From positions 62,001-126,000 of the forward strand of contig NZ_MINO01000001.1 in assembly GCF_001757355.1 (NCBI RefSeq): a stretch of 64,000 bases of DNA. Reading direction: 5' to 3'. Position 1 is the stretch's first letter; every line of letters starts with the position of its first letter. Below are positions 43,500 to 50,433 of the stretch, one piece after another. A program made the position numbers and the translations under genes. This stretch comes from Sphingobium phenoxybenzoativorans (GTDB taxonomy: Bacteria > Pseudomonadota > Alphaproteobacteria > Sphingomonadales > Sphingomonadaceae). Under the pieces are notes generated by a model. That model searched no databases. It saw only the letters and a program-made list of their open reading frames with translations, and had not been told where the DNA came from.

Positions 43500-44818
43500 T
43501 CACCGTCTCCCTTGCCATGCCGGCCCATACGATCGAAGAACCGGGAATTCAACTCGGGTGGAAAGTAATGTTTCCGCTTCACCCACACAAAACCCTCTGC
43601 TTGAGAAATGACCGCGACATCGATCGGACCGCCCACGGTTTCCATTCCACGAGTTACCCGACGCTTGATCGATGTAAGATTGACGAGCGCTTCTGCCATC
43701 CTTGCCATCTCAGGCTTCGGCATGAATTCTACCATGTCCTCAATCTCAGTTCGAGACTGCTGGCGTATCGCTTCAAAGCTATCCTGCTTCAGCCCGTCGA
43801 GAAATGCCGCTTCTGCCTCTTCCGCTACGCTAGCGAGCGCGGCCTTTTCTTCGGCAGCCATTTCCAGGTGGGCTAGAATACTTTCGCTGATTCTCGGCAC
43901 CGCACCCCGGCAGAAATTGGACACGTCTCGCTGAATGCTTTCATCCAGACCGTACAGAAAACGCTCGACCATTTCACGCTGTGCGAAAGGGATCACGCGT
44001 GCACGATCGCCATCTCGATCGATATCGACAAGATTGGCTCTCGCAAACTTTAAACACCCACAAGGGGCGCCGAGGAGTTCAAATGATACGAGAGTAGGGA
44101 AAAGATCATCTCGACCGTATCCCGCGATTACCAAGCCAGTCGAGGGTTGAAACGGTGTATTCCTCTCTAGTGCCAGCCTGCAAATAATCCCGGCATCTTC
44201 CATATGAATTGCGTCCAAGTCCGGCAAAATCGACTTGGCGAACTCCAGAACCCAAACCGCAAGGACATCATCTACAGCCGGCACCGCATTTCCGATGAAC
44301 TCTGCCGCGGGCTGGGACTCCAAATAGCTGCGCATCACCGCCAGTTGCTCACGCAGCGTGTCCGATCTGGCGCGCGCATAGCCGTCCTCGCCGGCGTATT
44401 CCTGGCTGATGCCACCCTCATCACCGAAATATCGATTGAGGTATCGATCATCAAATCGACTTTTTACGACATTGAGGATCGGCCGAAGAATATTGCCAAA
44501 ATCCTGTTTTTGAACCTCTGCAGATGCGGTTTCTGCGAAGGAATTTAGATAAACAAGGAGCGCCTCGGCCGCGTCCGTGACGCGTCCAAAGCTATCGTTC
44601 TTGGCCCGGAATTTTTTAATGAGAACCGCCAACGGAATTTGCACGAAGTGCATTCCGCCATTCACCATAGCGCCAATCGCATCCAAGCTGCACAACTCGA
44701 ACAGCTTGTCGGCAGAATCGTAGATCTTCTCCTGGTTACTGCCGGCTGAGATTGTGACTGCGCTGTCGGCAGCTAATGCGACAGCCGTCTTATTAAGAAT
44801 CGCGATTTCCGCAGTCAT
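43496..44818 (-). CDS. Large protein with proteasome/HslV-like N-terminus (putative Ntn hydrolase)
   Basis: 440 residues from ATG 44818. After removal of Met the chain begins Thr-Ala-Glu and reads AVALAADSAVTI, with Asp at position 17 and Thr at 21 counted from the new Thr1, exactly as in proteasome beta subunits and HslV. Lys30 in EKIYDSADKLFEL may stand for Lys33 (a loop three residues shorter). The remaining ~240 residues are unlike HslV and end in a charged helical part and a basic tail. A 22-codon upstream extension exists but would bury Thr1. Catalysis is inference, not shown. Confidence 0.7.
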   Translation of the reverse strand: MTAEIAILNKTAVALAADSAVTISAGSNQEKIYDSADKLFELCSLDAIGAMVNGGMHFVQIPLAVLIKKFRAKNDSFGRVTDAAEALLVYLNSFAETASAEVQKQDFGNILRPILNVVKSRFDDRYLNRYFGDEGGISQEYAGEDGYARARSDTLREQLAVMRSYLESQPAAEFIGNAVPAVDDVLAVWVLEFAKSILPDLDAIHMEDAGIICRLALERNTPFQPSTGLVIAGYGRDDLFPTLVSFELLGAPCGCLKFARANLVDIDRDGDRARVIPFAQREMVERFLYGLDESIQRDVSNFCRGAVPRISESILAHLEMAAEEKAALASVAEEAEAAFLDGLKQDSFEAIRQQSRTEIEDMVEFMPKPEMARMAEALVNLTSIKRRVTRGMETVGGPIDVAVISQAEGFVWVKRKHYFPPELNSRFFDRMGRHGKGDGE

Positions 44819-44821
44819 GAG

Positions 44822-44829
44822 CCCCCCCC
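44822..44829. repeat. Homopolymer of eight C (G on the coding strand)
   Basis: On the minus strand eight G lie three bases upstream of the start of the proteasome-like gene, where a ribosome-binding site is expected. No other good Shine-Dalgarno sequence is present. Slippage here could alter translation. Confidence 0.6.
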
Positions 44830-44909
44830 GGATTGCAGTGGTCTCGCAAATCGATATCTGCGCCGCAACGATCGAATCCACCAAAATGGCAGGATAACTG
44901 GCGATGGAC

Positions 44910-45015
44910 TCGAAGTTCTAACAAACCGACTGAGCCAAAACAGAATTATCGGTTAAAAAAGGGATCCCCCACCGCTTCAATTCGTAGGGAAGCCCCGTAA
45001 GGACCGTAAAAATTT
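44910..45015 (+). repeat. Diverged direct repeat, copy 1 (~106 bp)
   Basis: Shares three anchored blocks with 48039-48144 at identical spacing: TCGAAGTTCTAACAA at position 1, GGG(A/G)TCCCCCACCGCTT at 51 bases, and GTAAGGACC at 87. Similarity between the blocks is low, so the blocks appear selected. It lies upstream of the flippase-glycosyltransferase module. Confidence 0.7.
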
Positions 45016-45089
45016 AAGCTAAAAATAATAGTGATTTAAGCGAAGCATTTCGACGGACCGCTTGCATCGCAGCCTTCCGCGAGTGACCG

Positions 45090-45245
45090 GTGCACACAGC
45101 CTATGGGGATGGCGTCGTCCGCGTGCGGAGGCCCGGCGAAGCCAATCCAATTGATGCTGTAGCTTACGCGGAGCCAAGGGAAGCTCGGCAGGATCTGCGG
45201 AAGAAGGCGAGAGCACTTATCGCCGCCGATATCAGCGAAAAATAG
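45090..45245 (+). CDS. Possible 51-residue protein followed by a perfect hairpin
   Basis: GTG 45090 to TAG 45245. The C-terminal part is helix-like (EPREARQDLRKKARALIAAD). A perfect ten-base hairpin begins at the stop codon, as terminators often do. The ribosome-binding site is weak (GAG at six bases). It could also be the decayed end of a larger gene. Competing minus-strand frames exist but are not supported. Confidence 0.35.
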   Translation: MHTAYGDGVVRVRRPGEANPIDAVAYAEPREARQDLRKKARALIAADISEK

Positions 45246-45279
45246 GCCGGTCGCTACCAAGGGGGGGACGCGACCGGCC
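45245..45279 (+). terminator. Perfect ten-base stem hairpin
   Basis: GGCCGGTCGC (45245-45254) and GCGACCGGCC (45270-45279) are exact reverse complements with a 15-base loop containing seven G. No T-run follows. A terminator or structured RNA is possible. Confidence 0.5.
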
Positions 45280-45443
45280 CGGCGTGTGCCCTAAGCGTCT
45301 TCTCAACGGCGTCAGGCTACTACATCTCCGACACGAGAATCTGAGATCGATCCGTTTTCGATCTTTTTCTCTGGCCCCGCCGTCAGCTTGCCGTTTCTTC
45401 CTGAAAACAGGTAATGCATAGGCGCGAAATCAAAGGGGGTCAC

Positions 45444-46922
45444 TTGAGTATCAAGCGCCAGGTTGCTCGCGGCAGCGTATGGATCTCAGCTGCCCGCCTG
45501 CTGAGCAATGTGCTGACCGCACTGAGTACCATCGTGCTTGCGGCATACCTTGCCCCGAGCGATTTCGGAATCGTCGCCATTGCGACATCGGTACTTGCCG
45601 TGTTTGGTGCCTTTACCGAGCTTTCCCTCGCCAATTCGCTGATCGCGATCAAAGATCCGGACGAGGACCACTACTATACCGCATGGAGCTTAGGCGCCGC
45701 GCGCGGCCTGGCTCTCTCTATCGTCCTCGCTGCAGCATCGCCATTTGTCGCCAAGGCATACGGCGATCCTCGCTTAGAAATGGTCATGCTGGTGGTCGCA
45801 CTGACGCCGCTGATCACGGGGCTCCGCAGCCCCCTTATCTCAAAGCTGCAGAAAGAGCTTCGCTTCCACCAGTCTTTCTACCTGGATGTGGCGACCAGCC
45901 TCTCCACCGTCGTAGCATCGATCGCACTCGCAGCGATCTTCCAGTCCTACTGGGCGATAATTATCGGAACGTTGGTCGGGCAGGTCGTAGGCGTCGCCAT
46001 TTCCTATGCTGTGAAGCCGTTTATGCCTCGCATCAGATGGCGCAAAGCTAATGAAATGTGGCGGTTTTCTTTGTGGCTGTCCCTCGGTCAAATCATTTCG
46101 ACCATCAATTATCGCGTCGACCAGCTCCTCGTCGGTGCCTATCTCGGCAACGTTTCGCTGGGTCTATACACCGTGGGAGGTAGGCTGGCCCAAATCCCCG
46201 GTCGCGAGGTTGTTCGACCTCTTACGCTTCCCCTATTCCCTGCTTTTTCGATGGCGGTCGACTCGCCAGATCGACTGAAGTCGATGTACCGACGCGCGCA
46301 AAACCTAGTCACGGCGGTGGCGCTCCCCATTACCGCGGGCCTTTCCGTTCTTGCGGGTCCGACAGTCCACGTCCTGATGGGCGACCGCTGGACCCAAGCA
46401 GTGCCGGTCATCCAAATCATGGCGGCCGTCACAGCCTTCGAAACGCTAGGCACGCTCGTCACGCCGTTGGCGATGGCGAAGCACCAAACGCAAGTTCTGA
46501 TGGTCCGCGAGATCCAAAAATTCGCGGTTCGACTGCCGCTCCTGCTCGTTGGCATTCTTCTGGGCGGCTTCCCCGGCTTAATCGCCGCGCGTGCAGTCGC
46601 GGCATTGTTGGGCACCACCGTCGACATGTGGATGGTCCGGACTTTGATCAACTTGCCGCTTTGGACGCAGCTCGCTGACAACTGGCGCAGTCTGACCGCC
46701 ACGGGTGTGATGGTCGGAGTGGTTTGGACGGGCCAACATTCAATCGCGATGCCGACTGAGCGCTTCGAAGCGGCAGGATGGCTGGCAGTTCTCACGGCAC
46801 TTGGCGGGGCGACCTATCTTACCGCCAGCCTGGTCCTCTGGCGTATGTCGGGCCGGCCGAATGGTCCTGAAAGCGAAATGCTTTCCGGCCTCAGGGATAT
46901 ACGAAATTTAGCTCGAAGTTAG
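45444..46922 (+). CDS. Polysaccharide flippase (Wzx-like, MOP superfamily)
   Basis: 492 residues from TTG 45444, which follows AAAGGGGG; ATG 45414 would add ten residues. About 12-14 TM helices. The N-terminal GSVWISAARLLSNVLTALST and the SDFGIVAIATSVLAVFGAF region are typical of lipopolysaccharide biosynthesis flippases (WzxC-like). It moves lipid-linked glycans across the inner membrane. It is followed by a glycosyltransferase 20 bases on. The polymer made is unknown. Confidence 0.88.
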   Translation: MSIKRQVARGSVWISAARLLSNVLTALSTIVLAAYLAPSDFGIVAIATSVLAVFGAFTELSLANSLIAIKDPDEDHYYTAWSLGAARGLALSIVLAAASPFVAKAYGDPRLEMVMLVVALTPLITGLRSPLISKLQKELRFHQSFYLDVATSLSTVVASIALAAIFQSYWAIIIGTLVGQVVGVAISYAVKPFMPRIRWRKANEMWRFSLWLSLGQIISTINYRVDQLLVGAYLGNVSLGLYTVGGRLAQIPGREVVRPLTLPLFPAFSMAVDSPDRLKSMYRRAQNLVTAVALPITAGLSVLAGPTVHVLMGDRWTQAVPVIQIMAAVTAFETLGTLVTPLAMAKHQTQVLMVREIQKFAVRLPLLLVGILLGGFPGLIAARAVAALLGTTVDMWMVRTLINLPLWTQLADNWRSLTATGVMVGVVWTGQHSIAMPTERFEAAGWLAVLTALGGATYLTASLVLWRMSGRPNGPESEMLSGLRDIRNLARS

Positions 46923-46942
46923 TTGATCCTGTGGGGGGAAAA

Positions 46943-47965
46943 ATGGCTTTAAAGACGCACTTGAAGAAATCGCTGTATCGTCTCCGACGCGTCAAATGGA
47001 TGTTGGATGCAACGCATCGTCGTCGACTCGTCAGCGTCTCAACGAAACATATTTCCGGGCGACGGCAGATCCCGGCGACGAAAGACGATGTGATCGTTGC
47101 ATGCCTCGTGCGCGACGGCAGCCCATACATCGAAGAGTTTCTGAGCCATTATCGGTCGCTCGGCGTCAAGCACATGGTGTTTTTGGACAACGGCTCGACC
47201 GACGGCACGAGAGAGAAGCTGGCGCGGCATCCCGACGTTACGGTGCTCCAGACCAACGTCTCCTACAAGAAGCTGAAGATGGAGATGAAGCAGCACCTTG
47301 TGCACCGCTTCGGCAAATCCAGTTGGGTGCTGTGCGTCGATATCGATGAGTTCTTCGATTATCCTGGCCGAGACGGCAGGACAATTGCTCCACTGGTCTC
47401 GTATCTGAACGCTCGCGACTTTTCCGCGGTTGTTGCCCAGATGCTGGACGTGTTTCCTGACAACCTGTACGAGCAGCAGGCGAGCTGGCGCGATACCCAT
47501 GTCTATTACGACAATCGCCATCTGGAACGACAGCCGTACTCCCACGAATTCCTCAACGAGAACAAAATGCCTTGGCCGGCAATTGAGGCCTACTACGGTG
47601 GGATGCGGAAATCGAAGTTCGATGTCAGCGTGCACCTAACCAAGCACCCGTTGGTGTTCCCTTCGAAGGGTGTGGACTTCTACCACCATCACCGGGTGCG
47701 CGGGGCCTATGTGTCGGACATCACGACCGTTTTGCTTCACTATAAATATGTCGGTGACTTCCGGGGCTCGATCGACACAGCTGTTTCGAGGGGCACCCAT
47801 TGGGGCGGCTCAGCGGAATACAAAGCCTATGCCAGTGCCTTCAATGACAATCCGGCACTTTCGCTCTTCGATGGCGAAAGCCGTCGAATTGAGACCATAG
47901 AACAGCTCGTCGACGAAAAGTTCTTGGTTGTCTCAGACGATTTTAAGAATTTCACTGCTGCGTAG
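46943..47965 (+). CDS. Glycosyltransferase family 2-like/GT92-like protein
   Basis: 340 residues from ATG 46943, with GGGGGG three bases upstream. It contains DVIVACLVRDGSPYIEEFLS, FLDNGSTDGTREKL and the metal-binding DxD in CVDIDEFFDYP, followed by LLHYKYVGDF-type segments. It transfers a sugar from a nucleotide-sugar, probably onto the glycan handled by the adjacent flippase. A strong terminator follows. Confidence 0.86.
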   Translation: MALKTHLKKSLYRLRRVKWMLDATHRRRLVSVSTKHISGRRQIPATKDDVIVACLVRDGSPYIEEFLSHYRSLGVKHMVFLDNGSTDGTREKLARHPDVTVLQTNVSYKKLKMEMKQHLVHRFGKSSWVLCVDIDEFFDYPGRDGRTIAPLVSYLNARDFSAVVAQMLDVFPDNLYEQQASWRDTHVYYDNRHLERQPYSHEFLNENKMPWPAIEAYYGGMRKSKFDVSVHLTKHPLVFPSKGVDFYHHHRVRGAYVSDITTVLLHYKYVGDFRGSIDTAVSRGTHWGGSAEYKAYASAFNDNPALSLFDGESRRIETIEQLVDEKFLVVSDDFKNFTAA

Positions 47966-48004
47966 CGACGATGGCCTGTGGATCATTTCCACACGGCCTT
48001 TACT

Positions 48005-48030
48005 AACCGCCTTCGGGCGGTTTTTATTTT
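48005..48030 (+). terminator. Rho-independent terminator after glycosyltransferase
   Basis: AACCGCC (48005-48011), TTCG loop, GGCGGTT (48016-48022), continuing into TTTTTATTTT. A canonical tetraloop terminator, 40 bases after the stop. Confidence 0.92.
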
Positions 48031-48038
48031 GCGGAAAG

Positions 48039-48144
48039 TCGAAGTTCTAACAATCGGCGGGAAGTAAAATGCTAATTCGTTTTGAAAATGGGGTCCCCCA
48101 CCGCTTAACACTTCGTCGCATCCGGGTAAGGACCCGTGAATTTC
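48039..48144 (+). repeat. Diverged direct repeat, copy 2 (~106 bp)
   Basis: Same three blocks and identical spacing as 44910-45015. In this copy GGGTCC (48091-48096) and GGACCC (48129-48134) are complementary and could form a stem. It begins eight bases after the terminator of the glycosyltransferase and ends about 60 bases before the DNA ligase start. Confidence 0.7.
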
Positions 48145-48206
48145 CCTAGCATTTCCGTGTGTTTCATGAGTTTATCGAACGTCATCGATTGCTCCAGGCC
48201 GCTATC

Positions 48207-48902
48207 ATGCTCGTCGCCTCGTCTTCACCTCCTCGCTTTCATCCCGCTCTGATGAAGCAGCCCCGCGAACTCGCCCACCTGTTCACCGCGTGGTCCGGAA
48301 ACGTGCCCGCAGACGGTATCATGGCGGAGGAGAAGCGTGACGGCATTCGTGCCCTCTACATCGATGGTCGACTGCTGACCCGAGAAGGCAATGAGATCCA
48401 CGGCGTCACACACATCATTCCAGTGCTTCGGTTGATGGAGGAGAGGGCAGGGCACGCGCTATTCATCGATGCCGAGTTTCAGGTCGGTGATAGCCTTCGA
48501 GATACCATCGGTCATTTCAAGCGTGGGCCAGCTGCGCCCGATGCAGGCACGCTGTGGGCCTTCGACTGCATCCCTCTGGACCAATGGCGCTCTGACAGCT
48601 GCGAGGATCCCCTATACCGGCGCAAGGCTACCCTGCAGCGCCTGTCGGCGGCTGCGATAGAGGAGATGCAGTCTGACGCCTGGACATGGCCCCAGCGCTC
48701 CTATGGACGGCGTACGGGGGGCGATAGTGTGGTTGTCATACCGGATGTGTGGCTAGGCGATGTCGCAGCGGTGTTAAGTGAAGCACACCGGGTCTGGGCT
48801 CGCGGTGGTGAAGGGCTCGTTCTGAAGGAGTGGGACAGTGCATATCGGCGCCGGCGGACCAGCGACTGGCAGAAGGTAAAAAGGATGATCTCAGATGACT
48901 GA
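48207..48902 (+). CDS. ATP-dependent DNA ligase (minimal, phage-type)
   Basis: 231 residues from ATG 48207; a GTG at 48159 is in frame. Nucleotidyltransferase motifs are present: motif I EEKRDGIRA (Lys is the adenylation site), motif III FIDAEF, motif IV GEGLVLKEWDSAY and motif V DWQKVKR. The usual OB-fold domain is missing, so this is an adenylation-domain-only enzyme. It overlaps an unknown 339-residue gene by eight bases. Bacteria normally use NAD-dependent LigA; stand-alone ATP ligases occur on phages and in repair cassettes. Confidence 0.85.
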   Translation: MLVASSSPPRFHPALMKQPRELAHLFTAWSGNVPADGIMAEEKRDGIRALYIDGRLLTREGNEIHGVTHIIPVLRLMEERAGHALFIDAEFQVGDSLRDTIGHFKRGPAAPDAGTLWAFDCIPLDQWRSDSCEDPLYRRKATLQRLSAAAIEEMQSDAWTWPQRSYGRRTGGDSVVVIPDVWLGDVAAVLSEAHRVWARGGEGLVLKEWDSAYRRRRTSDWQKVKRMISDD

Positions 48903-49914
48903 GCTAGAGATGGAGCAAGGCGGCACAATGGTGGCCACAATTTGGCTTCCATCACCTTGGCCGGTGCCTGCGTCGCGCCGGATCGTTGGCATGGCAGGGC
49001 AAGACTGCGTATTTATAATCACAGCGCAAAGTGATGGCTCATTAAATGTAGCCACGGTCGATTTGACCACTGAAGCCTTGTTTGTTGAAGCTTGGACTCC
49101 GGAGATCAAAATTACTGGCGTCGGCCTCGGAGTGATCGTGCTGACCGCGATTTTTAATAAGATGGCTAGATCGCTGCTGCTAAGGATCAATGGGAGTCCA
49201 GTAACATCTGATGATGATTGTATCTTGCTGAACGCACGGTCCTACCCTGGTGAGCCGTTAGGGCCACTTACTGAGGATGTCGATGGTTTGAAACGTGCGC
49301 TACGTAAGCGTCAGGATCGACTGCGAAATTACAAAAGAGAAGGCCTCGATCTTCGACACAAAGCGAGGCGTTGGTCGGACTTAGAGACTGAATGCCGGTT
49401 ATTGCATGAGGAAACAGCCAGACTACGCGATGGCAATCTCGACTATGTCCGCCCGGTTAGTTTGAACTTACGAAAAATTATCGGTGACGGCCAAGGCAAC
49501 CATCTTCTCCAAGATTGCGCGTCATTTCTCTCTCTCCCGATTGGAGTGTGGCGGAGACCAATCATTTTAACCGGCGAAAGCGCTATCCCTATTGTGACGG
49601 CTATCTCAGCAATCCACGGCGCTGCGGAGCCCGTTCTCAATCTCACAGAGAAGACAGATTTAGACATCTGGTTGGACGATGAATGTGACATCCTATTTGG
49701 GAAGAAGTGGACTAATCTCGAGCTGATACGGGAAATCAGCGACCGGGTGGGCGCCCACTCAGATATGTTTAATCGCGCTGTTGCTGAAGAGCTTGAAAGC
49801 CACTTTGCTTTCGATCGCACATTATTGGCGACTTATTTGATAAGCCTTGCAGATTTGGTTTTGGCGCTGATGGCGCGCGTTCAGTCAGCACGTGGTCGAG
49901 GCGACGCTGGATGA
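48895..49914 (+). CDS. Hypothetical 339-residue protein linked to the DNA ligase
   Basis: No domain recognised. An N-terminal part rich in beta strands (about 1-100) contains one hydrophobic segment (GVGLGVIVLTAIFNKMA). A charged coiled-coil-like helix follows (about 130-180, LKRALRKRQDRLRNYKREG and LHEETARLRD). The C-terminal half is mixed and ends with a hydrophobic helix (LLATYLISLADLVLALMARV). Codon use is AT-richer than in core genes. Overlap with the ligase suggests common expression. Confidence 0.7.
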   Translation: MTELEMEQGGTMVATIWLPSPWPVPASRRIVGMAGQDCVFIITAQSDGSLNVATVDLTTEALFVEAWTPEIKITGVGLGVIVLTAIFNKMARSLLLRINGSPVTSDDDCILLNARSYPGEPLGPLTEDVDGLKRALRKRQDRLRNYKREGLDLRHKARRWSDLETECRLLHEETARLRDGNLDYVRPVSLNLRKIIGDGQGNHLLQDCASFLSLPIGVWRRPIILTGESAIPIVTAISAIHGAAEPVLNLTEKTDLDIWLDDECDILFGKKWTNLELIREISDRVGAHSDMFNRAVAEELESHFAFDRTLLATYLISLADLVLALMARVQSARGRGDAG

Positions 49915-50096
49915 TCACCGCTTTAAACCGGTGCACTGATGACGACCAGTTTAATCTTGGAACGTGGCTAAAATGCTGGAAGAATGTCTAGCGAGAGTCG
50001 AAACGCGCGGAGTAATAATGGTCTCCGGGTTCGCTCATTTCCCTCTCCATTTATCGATGGTTTTACGGGACGCAATGCCGATCGACATTGATGCTG

Positions 50097-50339
50097 TTAA
50101 ATAGCAAGACCGGCCTCGATTCGAACGATCGCGGCGTCAATCGCAGCAATGTCGTTCTGGATCCTGACGAGCCTATATTCGCTAAGGTGCGATCCCCTTC
50201 GCTTCGCATGGAACGTATCGATCGCGTCGATGACCGGCGACGTCTCGCCTTTGAGCTGGCGAAGGATTGCGGCGCGAGAACGGCGCAACGATGCGATATG
50301 AGATTTGGCTTCGAGTGGGTCGGCTGGTTGGGGTCGCAT
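50097..50339 (-). CDS. Small helical phage-type protein
   Basis: 80 residues from ATG 50339. Predicted helical: KSHIASLRRSRAAILRQLKG and LVRIQNDIAAIDAAIVRIEAG form heptad-like repeats. The frame is open further up but without similarity. It lies downstream of the giant tailspike-like gene, where phages often encode small accessory proteins. Function unknown. Confidence 0.6.
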   Translation of the reverse strand: MRPQPADPLEAKSHIASLRRSRAAILRQLKGETSPVIDAIDTFHAKRRGSHLSEYRLVRIQNDIAAIDAAIVRIEAGLAI

Positions 50340-50433
50340 AATGATCCTCAAGAAATGACAAGCGGGCGCCGTTGTCGTGGTGTGATCACGCCGGCGCCCC
50401 AGGGTCATACCCGTTTTCACGGGCTATACCTTA

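Noticed and set aside
45019-45260. Two overlapping minus-strand frames of 65 and 74 codons
   Set aside because: Low-complexity Arg/Pro/Ser composition; a plus-strand frame ending at a perfect hairpin is more plausible in the same place.
44910-48144. Integron attC sites as an explanation for the two direct repeats
   Set aside because: TTCTAACAA is reminiscent of attC, but the required R-box consensus and the paired core sites are not met, and no integron integrase is seen.
49911-50104. Two tiny plus-strand frames (26 and 43 codons) after the 339-residue gene
   Set aside because: They overlap each other in different frames and lack ribosome-binding sites; only the first shows an ATGA overlap.
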